64,000 nt of DNA from Claveliimonas bilis (GTDB taxonomy: Bacteria; Bacillota; Clostridia; Lachnospirales; Lachnospiraceae): assembly GCF_020892095.1 (NCBI RefSeq), contig NZ_AP024845.1, positions 1,612,001 through 1,676,000 on the forward strand. The letters run 5' to 3'. Shown here piece by piece: positions 43,456-52,601 of the stretch. The stretch's first letter is position 1; each line of letters starts with the position of its first letter. The notes under the pieces were generated by a model that worked only from the letters and a program-made list of their open reading frames with translations, made no database searches and was not told the origin of the DNA. Made by a program: the position numbers and the translations under genes.

Positions 43456-44822
43456 ATGGTCATGAAGAAACAATTTTCGGAAAAGGAGCTGTTTGAAACT
43501 GTACCGGTTTCACGGGCTGTAGCAACCCTTGCGATTCCTACGATCATAAGTCAGGTAGTGACGATGATCTATAATCTGGCAGACACTTTTTTTGTAGGGC
43601 AGATAGGAAATCCTTATATGGTTGCAGCAGTATCACTTGCCTCTCCCTGGTTTAATTTGCTAACGGCGTTGGGGAATCTGTTCGGATTGGGCGGCGGCAG
43701 CCTGATCTCAAGAATGCTTGGAAAGCAAAATCATAAAGACATCAGGAACGTGTCCGCTTTCAGCGTGTGGGGCGGTGCGGCGGCAACGTTACTATTTTCC
43801 TTCCTTACCTTTGTGTTTCGCCAGCCGCTCCTTTCTTTTCTCGGCGCCAGTCCGGATACATACGGCTATGCTGAAAGTTATCTGATTTGGGTTGTGGTGC
43901 TTGGGGAGTTCCCACCATGCTAAGTCTCTCGCTTGGACACCTCCTGCGAAGTGAGGGACATGCCCGCCCGGCAAGCATGGGCATGATGTTCGGAGGGATC
44001 CTGAACGTGGTTCTGGATCCTGTTCTTATCTTTGGGTTTGATCTTGAAGTGGCAGGCGCTGCAATTGCGACAGCGTTTTCCAATCTGGCTTCTGTAGTCT
44101 TTTTTGTGGTGATCTATATGAGACTGGGAGAACGCACCAGTGTTTCTCTTCATCCGAAAAATTTCACCTTCCGCTTTGTCCGCGAGATATTTTCCGTAGG
44201 TCTTGCATCTGCTCTGGCTACAGCGCTTGGCAATGCGTCCAATATGGTTATTGTAAAACTTTCATCGGGATATGGTGATATCCCGGTGGCAGCTTATGGT
44301 ATTGTGAAGCGTATCGATCAGTTTCCGCTGAATGTTTCCATGGGATTATGTCAGGGCTTTATGCCGCTGGTGGGATATAACTATGCTTCCGGTAATTATA
44401 AGAGGATGAGGAAGGTTTCGTATTTTTCGTGGAAAACGGCTCTGATCATGTCCGCATGTTTTATTGCCTGTTTTGCAGTTTTTGCTCCGCAGATTCTGCA
44501 TCTGTTCATTCCGAAGGCGGAGACAAGCACGCTGGGAGCCGCTTTTCTTCGTATTGCCTGTCTGGCTGTGCCGCTGACTTCGGTGAATTTTCTGATCAGT
44601 TATACTCTTCAGGCCATGGGGAAAGGGACGCAGTCCGCAATCCTTACATTCAGCAGACAGGGGCTCCTCAATATTCCGCTGCTGATCTTGATGGATCTTA
44701 CGATTGGTCTGTATGGTATGATCTGGACTCAGCTTGTGGTGGAGGTTATCATGCTTCCGGTGTCCTTCGGCATGTACCGGCATACGCTGAATAAGCTGAA
44801 AGAGTCTAAAGATAAAGAATAA
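43456..44822 (+). pseudogene. MATE-family efflux transporter, frameshifted
   Basis: Frame one (43456-43923) gives a normal MATE start (VPVSRAVATLAIPTIISQVVTMIYNLADTFFVGQIG) to SYLIWVVVLGE. The next frame carries on with VPTMLSLSLGHLLRSEGHARPASMGMMFGGILNVVLDPVLIFG to the end. One extra G in the GGGG run at 43903-43906 would restore LGGVPTM and a protein of about 455 residues. This is the only lesion, so it is a recent loss, a phase-variable tract or a sequencing error. Confidence 0.85.
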
Positions 44823-44854
44823 AGAAAACATTTTGATGGAAAGGATGAAAAATA

Positions 44855-45391
44855 ATGAGTAAAAAAGTATTGATTATATCTGGAAGTCCAAGAAAGGGAG
44901 GTAATTCCGATATCCTGTGCGACCATTTTATGCAGGGAGCGGAGGAAGCGGGAAATACGGTGGAAAAGGTATTTCTTCATGACCTGGAGATCGGACACTG
45001 CATGGCATGCTATGGCTGCAGAGGAACAAAGAAATGTGTACAGAAGGATGATATGGAACTGCTTCTTGATAAGATGGTGAATGCAGATGTCCTTGTACTG
45101 GCAACGCCGGTTTATTTCTATTCGATGGATGGTATGTTAAAGACGATGATCGACCGGACTTTGCCCAGGTATACAGAGGTACGCAACAAAGATGTATACC
45201 TGATTGCAACAGCGGCGGCAGGAGAGCGCTTCATGCACAGGACAATAGATGCGATAAGGGGATTTACAGACTGCCTGCCCGGCGCAAAAGTGAGAGAAGA
45301 AATTTACGGAGAAGGCGTGTACCAAAAGGGAGAAGTGGAAGCAACTGCCGCATATAAGAAGGCGTATGAGGCGGGAAAGAAGGTCAGCTAG
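44855..45391 (+). CDS. NADPH-dependent FMN reductase / flavodoxin-family protein
   Basis: The 178-residue protein has the FMN loop SGSPRKGGNSDIL and a C-x2-C-x3-C element (HCMACYGCRGTKKC). It continues with ATPVYFYSMDGMLKTMIDRTLPRY, typical of iron-sulfur flavoprotein-like or NADPH-dependent FMN reductases. It is cytoplasmic. It follows the MATE gene by 32 bases and precedes an aldo/keto reductase remnant. Confidence 0.9.
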   Translation: MSKKVLIISGSPRKGGNSDILCDHFMQGAEEAGNTVEKVFLHDLEIGHCMACYGCRGTKKCVQKDDMELLLDKMVNADVLVLATPVYFYSMDGMLKTMIDRTLPRYTEVRNKDVYLIATAAAGERFMHRTIDAIRGFTDCLPGAKVREEIYGEGVYQKGEVEATAAYKKAYEAGKKVS

Positions 45392-45440
45392 GAAATGTAC
45401 AGAGGATCATTTATAGAAAAAACAGAAAGGACGATGTATT

Positions 45441-45878
45441 ATGGAATATGTAACATTAAATAATGGAGTAAAAATGCCTCAGCTTGGCTTCGGAGTCTTT
45501 CAGATCAAGGATCCTGCAGAGTGTGAACAGGCTGTTAAAGACGCCATTTCTGCAGGATACCGCCTCATTGATACGGCGCCTTTTGCAGAAGGAAAGAATA
45601 ATCTGTTCCATAACGAGACTTTAAAATGTATTGGTGAAAAATACGGAAAGAGCATTGCGCAGGTAATCCTTAGATGGCTGCTTGACAGAGGGGTCGTGTG
45701 CATTCCAAAGAGTGTAAAGAAAGAGAGGATGGAGGAGAATTTCAACGTGTTCGACTTTGCGCTTGATGAAGAAGACAGGGAGAAAATCTCCGCTCTTGAT
45801 ACGGGCACAAGCTGCTTCTTTGACCACAGAGATCCGGCGGTGGTTGAGAATCTTGCCGGTCTGGTAAGAAATGTATAA
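45441..45878 (+). pseudogene. Aldo/keto reductase with large in-frame internal deletion
   Basis: The product starts as a normal AKR (VTLNNGVKMPQLGFGVFQIKD..AISAGYRLIDTA) but jumps from DTA directly to PFAEGKNNLFHNETLKCIGEKYGKSIAQVILRWLL, which belongs after about residue 180. It then ends normally (IPKSVKKERMEENFNVFDFALDEEDREKI). About 130 residues, including the catalytic Tyr, Lys and His, are missing while the frame is kept. It can be translated but cannot be an active AKR. Confidence 0.85.
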
Positions 45879-45971
45879 TCATATTGCAGGAAAATAGAAT
45901 AACAGGGTCATTGGCTTATGTAAAAAGAGGATGTCTCAAGACTATGAATTTTTAGATTTGTAGGAAAGAGA

Positions 45972-47680
45972 GGTCAATTGAAAAATTAGTTGCAACATAG
46001 GTCGTTGCAGTTAGAATTATAAGGCATATGGGCCATGGAGTTGCAGTTGTAACTTCATGGTTTCTTTTTGCCTTTTTTCCAGTATACTATCCTTGTCCTG
46101 CCTTCGGATTGGAGGTAACCATGAGTAATAAACACCTTACATATGATGACAGGCTTGCCATCCAGGCAGGTCTGCAGCAGGGATTGAAGGTCGCACAGAT
46201 CGCCAAAAACATTGGAAAGGATCGGTCTACTGTCGGCAGAGAGATTAAAGCACACAGGAGGCTGGTCTCCACTTCCAAAGGCAACAACTGTATCCATCAT
46301 CGTACCTGCACCAGAATCCCGAACTGTCGTCTAGGCTGCTTTCGTGGGAAGAAGCAGTGCCAGACAGCCTGTGGACGATGTCAGGAAGGGTGCCCTGATT
46401 ATCAGGAAGAGTTCTGTATAGACTATGAAAAGTCGCCGTTTGTATGCAATGTATGTGACCACCGGCTTCGTTGCCGTCTGCGCAGGATGCTTTACGACGC
46501 CAGGTATGCTCAGCAACAGTATGAACAGATGCTCTCTGAATCACGGAAAGGCATCTCTCTCTCGGAGCAGGAATTAAATCGGATCAATGATACGATCACA
46601 CCGCTGTTAAAAAAAGGACAGTCACTCCCGATTATCTGTGAACGTCACAGAGATGAACTGCCAGTATCGGAACGGACAATCTATTCCTATATTGATGCAG
46701 GTCTTCTGGATGCCAGAAATATAGACTTGAGAAGGAAACTGCGCAGGCCGGAACGGAAAAAGAGCGGCCCGGTTCTCCGGGTAGACCGGAAATGCCATAT
46801 CGGACGCAGTTATGAAGAATACGAGGAATATATGCACCAGAATCCAGATGCCATGGTCAGCCAGATGGACAGTGTGGTCATACACAAAGGAGGCCAGACA
46901 CTGCTGACAATCCTGTTTACCAACTGTGACTTGCAGCTCATGTTTCTGAGAGAACGCAATACAGCAGGATCTGTAACGGAAATATTCTGTCGGCTGAGGA
47001 AAGCACTTGGAGACGAAAAGTTTCGGATACTTTTCCAGGTTATTATTACCGATCGGGGAAGTGAATTTAGCGATCCCCAAAAAATCGAAGCAGATATGGA
47101 GACCGGGGAAATTCAATGCCGCGTATTCTATTGTGATCCGATGAATACAAATCAGAAGAGCAACTGTGAAAGGAACCATGAACTGATCCGCTATATCATA
47201 CCTAAGAAACATGGAAAGGATGAATATACGGAGGAAGAGATTAGGAAAATGATGAACCATATCAATTCCTATCCGCGAAAAAAATGGAACGGACAGGCTC
47301 CAATCGATCTTTTTGTCAAGATCTACGGTCAGGAAACTGCGAACCTCCTGGGCCTTGAGAAAATCCCGTCCAATTCCATAACCCTTACACCGGCTTTGTT
47401 TAAGAAGTAAACCGGAATTTTAGAGAAGGCAGGACACGATAAAAAAGAGAACACAAACGGGGTGCATTTACAACTTCTGCGAAAAGTAAAAAATGCAGTC
47501 TGTGTTTTGTGATGCCTTCCTTTAAGAAATTTTACAAGGAAAATCGAAAAAAAGCAATCCAAAGCTAGAAAAACAGATTAAAACTGTTGCAGTTACTCAT
47601 GACAGCGTGCAGTTACAACTTCATAAAGTTTTCAATGTGCAGTTACAACTTCAATGTTGCAGTAAGGATTTCAATCAACC
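45972..47680 (+). mobile_element. IS30-family insertion sequence, copy 1 (1709 bp)
   Basis: The boundaries come from comparison with the identical copy at 50893-52601. The left end is GGTCAATTGAAA and the right end is the complement of GGTTGATTGAAA, imperfect terminal repeats. It is flanked by a 13-bp direct repeat TGTAGGAAAGAGA (45959-45971 and 47681-47693). It carries one transposase gene. It interrupts a hairpin with arms AAAAAGAGGATGTCTC (45922-45937) and GAGACATCCTTTTT (47690-47703), probably the terminator of the aldo/keto reductase gene. Confidence 0.95.
46121..47410 (+). CDS. IS30-family transposase (copy 1)
   Basis: The start at 46121 (MSNKHLTYDDRLAIQAGL) has GGAGG upstream; the 46028 ATG adds residues that overlap the terminal repeats. 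The 429-residue protein has an N-terminal helix-turn-helix (KVAQIAKNIGKDRSTVGREIKAHR) and a Cys-rich segment (about 65-125, with C-x3-C and C-x2-C pairs) that may bind zinc. The DDE core has QMDSVV (D), ITDRGSEFSDP (D-x-G-x-E-F) and NQKSNCERNHELIRYIIPK (E). Confidence 0.95.
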   Translation: MSNKHLTYDDRLAIQAGLQQGLKVAQIAKNIGKDRSTVGREIKAHRRLVSTSKGNNCIHHRTCTRIPNCRLGCFRGKKQCQTACGRCQEGCPDYQEEFCIDYEKSPFVCNVCDHRLRCRLRRMLYDARYAQQQYEQMLSESRKGISLSEQELNRINDTITPLLKKGQSLPIICERHRDELPVSERTIYSYIDAGLLDARNIDLRRKLRRPERKKSGPVLRVDRKCHIGRSYEEYEEYMHQNPDAMVSQMDSVVIHKGGQTLLTILFTNCDLQLMFLRERNTAGSVTEIFCRLRKALGDEKFRILFQVIITDRGSEFSDPQKIEADMETGEIQCRVFYCDPMNTNQKSNCERNHELIRYIIPKKHGKDEYTEEEIRKMMNHINSYPRKKWNGQAPIDLFVKIYGQETANLLGLEKIPSNSITLTPALFKK

Positions 47681-47732
47681 TGTAGGAAAGAGACATCCTT
47701 TTTCCATGCTATTTAAGCATTCTTCAATATGT

Positions 47733-47751
47733 TATAGAGGTATTAGACATT
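47733..47751 (+). promoter_or_regulatory. Repeated regulatory motif, site A
   Basis: TATAGAGGTATTAGACATT. The core GGTATTAGACATT is identical at 52633-52645 and 54408-54420. It ends 61 bases before the start of the amino-acid ABC permease, the same distance as site B to its gene. See the LysR-regulon finding. Confidence 0.55.
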
Positions 47752-47812
47752 AAAAATAGTGGGAGGTATAGTAAAAAGGAAGAAAAAGAATGATAAGGAA
47801 GTGGTTTGACAG

Positions 47813-48490
47813 ATGATAAGCGAAAGACTGGCTGAGATTCTTGCAGATGCTTTTTGGGATATCCTGTTGCCGGGATTGACGGTGACCATCCCCTTGACGG
47901 CTATTTCCTTTGCAATTGCTATGGTGATCGCAGTGATCGTGGCGGTCATCCAGTTTGCACAGGTCAGAGTATTGCGGAAACTGGCGCGCTTTTATATATG
48001 GGTGATCAGAGGAACTCCGCTTCTGGTTCAATTGTTTGTAGTATTTTACGGACTCCCCAATGTAGGTATATTGATCGAGCCTTTTCCGGCGGCGGTACTG
48101 GTCTTTTCGATCAATGAAGGAGCATATGCGGCAGAAACCATCAGAGGAGCCCTGGAAGCGGTGCCGGAAGGGCAGATGGAAGCAGGTCAGTGTGTGGGAA
48201 TGAGTTATCTTAGAATCATGAGACGCATCGTTCTTCCGCAGGCGTTGAGAATTGCATTTCCGGCTCTGGCTAATTCTCTGATCGCCATGATCAAGGATAC
48301 GTCTCTGGCAGCTAATATTACGGTGACGGAAATGTTTATGGCGACACAGCGTATTGTAGCGCGAACCTATGAACCGTTGGCACTGTACATAGAAGTGGGG
48401 CTCATTTACCTCTTGTTCTGTACAGTTCTGACATGGCTGCAGCATATGGGAGAAAAACGGCTGAATGTGTATGGCAGAGTACGGAGGTGA
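47813..48490 (+). CDS. Amino-acid ABC transporter permease (GlnP/HisM type)
   Basis: The 225-residue protein has five membrane segments. It contains LARFYIWVIRGTPLLVQLFVVFYGLPN and the EAA-like loop GALEAVPEGQMEAGQCVGMSYLRIMRRIVLPQALRIAFPAL of polar amino-acid permeases. It forms an operon with the ATPase and the broken binding protein. The operon lies between the two IS30 copies. Confidence 0.93.
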   Translation: MISERLAEILADAFWDILLPGLTVTIPLTAISFAIAMVIAVIVAVIQFAQVRVLRKLARFYIWVIRGTPLLVQLFVVFYGLPNVGILIEPFPAAVLVFSINEGAYAAETIRGALEAVPEGQMEAGQCVGMSYLRIMRRIVLPQALRIAFPALANSLIAMIKDTSLAANITVTEMFMATQRIVARTYEPLALYIEVGLIYLLFCTVLTWLQHMGEKRLNVYGRVRR

Positions 48491-48494
48491 GAAA

Positions 48495-49223
48495 ATGCTT
48501 GAAATAAAAGGACTTTCCAAATCATTTGACGGGACAGAGGTTTTAAAGGACATCAGTCTTCAGGTTGACAAGGGCGATGTAATGACGATCATCGGTCCCA
48601 GCGGGACGGGCAAAACGACATTATTGCGGTGTATGAATTTTCTGGAGAGGGCTGACGCAGGGATCATGAGATTTCAGGATGCGGAAATTCGGCTTAAGAC
48701 TGTAACAAAAAAAGAGATTTCCAGGTTCCGGAGACATACCGGCTTTGTTTTCCAGAATTACAATCTGTTTTTGAATAAAACGGCACTGCAGAACGTTACA
48801 GAAGGTCTGCTGGCACGTAAAATCTCAAAAGAAAAGGCGGAAAAGGCAGGAAGAGAGGCGCTTGACAGAGTAGGATTATCTGATAAATGCGCTTACTATC
48901 CGGCGCAGCTGTCCGGGGGCCAGCAGCAGCGCGTAGCTATTGCGCGTACACTGGCAGCAGATCCGGATATTATCTTTTTCGATGAGCCTACGTCAGCGTT
49001 AGACCCTGAGCTGACGGAAGAGGTGCTTACAGTTATGAGAAAGATGGCTGATGAAGGCATGACGATGGTTGTGGTGACGCATGAGATGGGATTTGCGAGA
49101 CATGTTTCCAACAAAGTGGTTTTTATGGAGAATGGGAAGATCGTAGAGAGCGCATCTGCAAAAAAATTTTTTGAAAACCCGGCGGAAGAACGGTCAAAAG
49201 AATTTATCAGAATGGTCGGCTAA
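48495..49223 (+). CDS. Amino-acid ABC transporter ATP-binding protein (GlnQ type)
   Basis: The start at 48495 (MLEIKGLSKSF) follows GGAGG; the 48465 start would overlap the permease gene. The 242-residue ATPase has Walker A GPSGTGKTT, signature LSGGQQQRVAIARTL, Walker B IIFFDEPTSALD and the H-loop VVVTHEMG. All are intact. Confidence 0.95.
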   Translation: MLEIKGLSKSFDGTEVLKDISLQVDKGDVMTIIGPSGTGKTTLLRCMNFLERADAGIMRFQDAEIRLKTVTKKEISRFRRHTGFVFQNYNLFLNKTALQNVTEGLLARKISKEKAEKAGREALDRVGLSDKCAYYPAQLSGGQQQRVAIARTLAADPDIIFFDEPTSALDPELTEEVLTVMRKMADEGMTMVVVTHEMGFARHVSNKVVFMENGKIVESASAKKFFENPAEERSKEFIRMVG

Positions 49224-49277
49224 AGGGGACGGATTGAAAGACAGAATAAAAAACATAGAAGAAGGGAAGAAGATAGG

Positions 49278-49821
49278 ATGAAGAAACGTTTTATAGGAAT
49301 ATTTATGACAATGATTTCTCTGGCTGTACTTGGCGGATGCGCAGAAAACAGTACAGAAAGCGCAAGTACAGCAGGGCAGGAAGAACAGCAGACAGATAAT
49401 CTGCTGGAGGATATTCGGGAACGGGGGACCATAACCATTGCTATGGAGGGAACCTGGGCTCCATGGACCTATCATGACGAGAACGGGAACCTGACAGGAT
49501 ATGATGTGGAGGTCGGTCAGCTGATCGCTGAAAAACTGGGAGTTGAACCGGACTTTTGAGCTTCTTTTAAGCGGTCGGATTGATGCAACCTTGAATGCCG
49601 AGGTTACATTTTATGACTATGTAGAGGAACACCCTGAAGCGGATGTGAAGATTGCTGTATTGACAGACGAGGCATCTGAAGTGGCGATCCCGATGCGTAA
49701 AGGAGAGGCAACTGCAGATCTTAGGAAAGCCGTCAACGAGGCAATCGGTGAGTTAAGAGAATCCGGACAACTGACACAGCTTTCAGAGAAATATTTCGGA
49801 ACCGATATTTCACAGATGTAA
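49278..49821 (+). pseudogene. Amino-acid ABC substrate-binding lipoprotein, internal deletion plus frameshift
   Basis: The first 93 residues are a normal lipoprotein (lipobox LGGC) and binding-protein start (IRERGTITIAMEGTWAPWTYHDENGNLTGYDVEVGQLIAEKLGVEPDF) that then hits a stop. A second frame begins at the join with RTFELLLSGRIDATLNAEVTFYDYVEEHPEADVK and runs to the natural end. Roughly 90 residues of lobe two are missing. The bases CCGGACTTT at the join fit both parental frames, pointing to a microhomology deletion. The transporter therefore has a permease and ATPase but no working receptor here. Confidence 0.85.
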
Positions 49822-49850
49822 AGGGAAAAAGTAAAGAAAGTTAAAAAAAC

Positions 49851-49900
49851 AGACACCGCCGTTCTCACTTCTGGGGTAACAGGCGGTGTCTCTATTTTTT
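49851..49900. terminator. Bidirectional terminator
   Basis: AGACACCGCC (49851-49860) pairs with GGCGGTGTCT (49882-49891), with A-rich and T-rich flanks, between the convergent ABC operon and the cupin gene. Confidence 0.85.
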
Positions 49901-49903
49901 GTC

Positions 49904-50341
49904 TTACTGCAATTTTGAATAAGCCTCATCGTCCACTGCTTCCAGCCATTCGTTGCTGGTCTCTGTTCCGGGAGCTTCAAATGCAATGTGGGAGAACCAG
50001 CTGTCAGCTTTGGCGCCGTGCCAGTGTTTTACTTCCGGCGGGATCACAATGACAGTACCAGGTTCCAGGCTTACGGGATCCTTGCCTTCTTCCTGATACC
50101 AGCCGCTGCCGGCTGTGCAGATGAGAATCTGTCCGCCGCCTGTCCTGGCATGATGGATGTGCCAGTTATTGCGGCAGCCCGGCTCAAATGTAACGTTGGC
50201 AAGGAAAATCGGGCATTCCTCTGGCTGAGTCAGCGGATTTAAGTAAGAATTACCGATAAAATACTGAGCAAAAGCAGAGTTTTCCTGACCCAGTCCAAAC
50301 ATGTTTGCTTTGTCGAAAGTTTCTTTGTCCTGAATTTTCAT
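49904..50341 (-). CDS. Cupin-domain protein (carboxymuconolactone decarboxylase-associated type)
   Basis: The start at 50341 (MKIQDKETFDKANMFGLGQENSAF) follows AAGGAGG. The 145-residue single-domain cupin has motif one GCRNNWHIHHARTGGGQILICTAGSGW (His ligands and Glu replaced by Gly/Gln region) and motif two PGTVIVIPPEVKHWHGA. Such cupins accompany flavin oxidoreductase and AKR genes in clostridia. The gene follows its MerR regulator by 13 bases. Confidence 0.88.
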   Translation of the reverse strand: MKIQDKETFDKANMFGLGQENSAFAQYFIGNSYLNPLTQPEECPIFLANVTFEPGCRNNWHIHHARTGGGQILICTAGSGWYQEEGKDPVSLEPGTVIVIPPEVKHWHGAKADSWFSHIAFEAPGTETSNEWLEAVDDEAYSKLQ

Positions 50342-50354
50342 AATAAAAGCCTCC

Positions 50355-50720
50355 TTAAATAATATTTTTATTTTTTTCATTGTTACGGATCTGATAGCGG
50401 AGGTAATCCACTTTGCTGATCTGCTTTTCGCGGAAATGGATATCGTCCAGCAGGGTGCGGCGTTTCTGCTCAAGCATATGGAGCCGGCGGTCGCCGCTGT
50501 CTTCCTGTTCCAGAAGAAGTTTCATGTAGTTTTCTATCTCGGAGGTTTCAAAACCGATATCATGTAAAGTCATGATCATACTTAAGCGTTCCAGGTCAGT
50601 GTCATCATACTGCCAGGCCCCCATTACTTTCTTAACTGCTCCGCACAGTCCCCAGCGCTCATACTCGTGAAGGACATCAAGAGGGATGTTATAGCGCTCG
50701 CTTGCCTCATGAATGGTCAT
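50355..50720 (-). CDS. MerR-family transcriptional regulator
   Basis: The start at 50720 (MTIHEASERYNIPLDVLHEYERWGLCG) has AAAGGAGGAAGG upstream. The 121-residue protein has a MerR winged helix followed by a coiled coil (YMKLLLEQEDSGDRRLHMLEQKRRTLLDDIHFREKQI). It is transcribed with the cupin gene. IS30 copy 2 inserted upstream, between this gene and the formerly divergent DUF4405 gene. Confidence 0.88.
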   Translation of the reverse strand: MTIHEASERYNIPLDVLHEYERWGLCGAVKKVMGAWQYDDTDLERLSMIMTLHDIGFETSEIENYMKLLLEQEDSGDRRLHMLEQKRRTLLDDIHFREKQISKVDYLRYQIRNNEKNKNII

Positions 50721-50821
50721 TTCCTTCCTCCTTTCGAAAGTATGTTTTGTTCTTATTAAAAGCATTTATATAAAATGAAAATGTTTCTTTGAACAATTTC
50801 ATTGTAGTCTTTGCAAAGAAA

Positions 50822-50841
50822 TATGTCTAATGCTTATATTC
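50822..50841 (-). promoter_or_regulatory. Repeated regulatory motif, site D (variant)
   Basis: Read on the minus strand: GAATATAAGCATTAGACATA, matching sites B and C at 16 of 19 positions. It lies upstream of the leftward MerR-cupin operon. Confidence 0.45.
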
Positions 50842-50892
50842 AATTTTCATATATGCTTAAAGTGCATTTCTTGATCTATGCCTGAAATGAAT

Positions 50893-52601
50893 GGTTGATT
50901 GAAATCCTTACTGCAACATTGAAGTTGTAACTGCACATTGAAAACTTTATGAAGTTGTAACTGCACGCTGTCATGAGTAACTGCAACAGTTTTAATCTGT
51001 TTTTCTAGCTTTGGATTGCTTTTTTTCGATTTTCCTTGTAAAATTTCTTAAAGGAAGGCATCACAAAACACAGACTGCATTTTTTACTTTTCGCAGAAGT
51101 TGTAAATGCACCCCGTTTGTGTTCTCTTTTTTATCGTGTCCTGCCTTCTCTAAAATTCCGGTTTACTTCTTAAACAAAGCCGGTGTAAGGGTTATGGAAT
51201 TGGACGGGATTTTCTCAAGGCCCAGGAGGTTCGCAGTTTCCTGACCGTAGATCTTGACAAAAAGATCGATTGGAGCCTGTCCGTTCCATTTTTTTCGCGG
51301 ATAGGAATTGATATGGTTCATCATTTTCCTAATCTCTTCCTCCGTATATTCATCCTTTCCATGTTTCTTAGGTATGATATAGCGGATCAGTTCATGGTTC
51401 CTTTCACAGTTGCTCTTCTGATTTGTATTCATCGGATCACAATAGAATACGCGGCATTGAATTTCCCCGGTCTCCATATCTGCTTCGATTTTTTGGGGAT
51501 CGCTAAATTCACTTCCCCGATCGGTAATAATAACCTGGAAAAGTATCCGAAACTTTTCGTCTCCAAGTGCTTTCCTCAGCCGACAGAATATTTCCGTTAC
51601 AGATCCTGCTGTATTGCGTTCTCTCAGAAACATGAGCTGCAAGTCACAGTTGGTAAACAGGATTGTCAGCAGTGTCTGGCCTCCTTTGTGTATGACCACA
51701 CTGTCCATCTGGCTGACCATGGCATCTGGATTCTGGTGCATATATTCCTCGTATTCTTCATAACTGCGTCCGATATGGCATTTCCGGTCTACCCGGAGAA
51801 CCGGGCCGCTCTTTTTCCGTTCCGGCCTGCGCAGTTTCCTTCTCAAGTCTATATTTCTGGCATCCAGAAGACCTGCATCAATATAGGAATAGATTGTCCG
51901 TTCCGATACTGGCAGTTCATCTCTGTGACGTTCACAGATAATCGGGAGTGACTGTCCTTTTTTTAACAGCGGTGTGATCGTATCATTGATCCGATTTAAT
52001 TCCTGCTCCGAGAGAGAGATGCCTTTCCGTGATTCAGAGAGCATCTGTTCATACTGTTGCTGAGCATACCTGGCGTCGTAAAGCATCCTGCGCAGACGGC
52101 AACGAAGCCGGTGGTCACATACATTGCATACAAACGGCGACTTTTCATAGTCTATACAGAACTCTTCCTGATAATCAGGGCACCCTTCCTGACATCGTCC
52201 ACAGGCTGTCTGGCACTGCTTCTTCCCACGAAAGCAGCCTAGACGACAGTTCGGGATTCTGGTGCAGGTACGATGATGGATACAGTTGTTGCCTTTGGAA
52301 GTGGAGACCAGCCTCCTGTGTGCTTTAATCTCTCTGCCGACAGTAGACCGATCCTTTCCAATGTTTTTGGCGATCTGTGCGACCTTCAATCCCTGCTGCA
52401 GACCTGCCTGGATGGCAAGCCTGTCATCATATGTAAGGTGTTTATTACTCATGGTTACCTCCAATCCGAAGGCAGGACAAGGATAGTATACTGGAAAAAA
52501 GGCAAAAAGAAACCATGAAGTTACAACTGCAACTCCATGGCCCATATGCCTTATAATTCTAACTGCAACGACCTATGTTGCAACTAATTTTTCAATTGAC
52601 C
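50893..52601 (-). mobile_element. IS30-family insertion sequence, copy 2 (1709 bp)
   Basis: An inverted, apparently identical copy of the element at 45972-47680, with the same ends. It is flanked by the 13-bp direct repeat GCCTGAAATGAAT (50880-50892 and 52602-52614). The target contains a short inverted repeat, CATTTC (50865-50870) / GAAATG (50884-50889). It split the intergenic region between the MerR-cupin operon and the DUF4405 gene. Confidence 0.95.
51163..52452 (-). CDS. IS30-family transposase (copy 2)
   Basis: The protein is identical to the copy at 46121-47410 (429 residues from the preferred start), with helix-turn-helix, Cys-rich segment and DDE core intact. Two identical intact copies suggest recent activity. 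Confidence 0.95.
   Translation of the reverse strand: MSNKHLTYDDRLAIQAGLQQGLKVAQIAKNIGKDRSTVGREIKAHRRLVSTSKGNNCIHHRTCTRIPNCRLGCFRGKKQCQTACGRCQEGCPDYQEEFCIDYEKSPFVCNVCDHRLRCRLRRMLYDARYAQQQYEQMLSESRKGISLSEQELNRINDTITPLLKKGQSLPIICERHRDELPVSERTIYSYIDAGLLDARNIDLRRKLRRPERKKSGPVLRVDRKCHIGRSYEEYEEYMHQNPDAMVSQMDSVVIHKGGQTLLTILFTNCDLQLMFLRERNTAGSVTEIFCRLRKALGDEKFRILFQVIITDRGSEFSDPQKIEADMETGEIQCRVFYCDPMNTNQKSNCERNHELIRYIIPKKHGKDEYTEEEIRKMMNHINSYPRKKWNGQAPIDLFVKIYGQETANLLGLEKIPSNSITLTPALFKK

Noticed and set aside
51011-51244. Small open frames inside the IS30 copies, such as 51011-51244 and 51313-51951 and their mirror images at 46622-47562
   Set aside because: They are antisense to the transposase or its 3' flank, occur in both copies only because the copies are identical, and resemble no known accessory protein.
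45972-52601. Composite transposon formed by the two IS30 copies
   Set aside because: Each copy has its own, different 13-bp duplication on both sides, so they inserted independently. A composite unit would show one duplication at the outer ends only.
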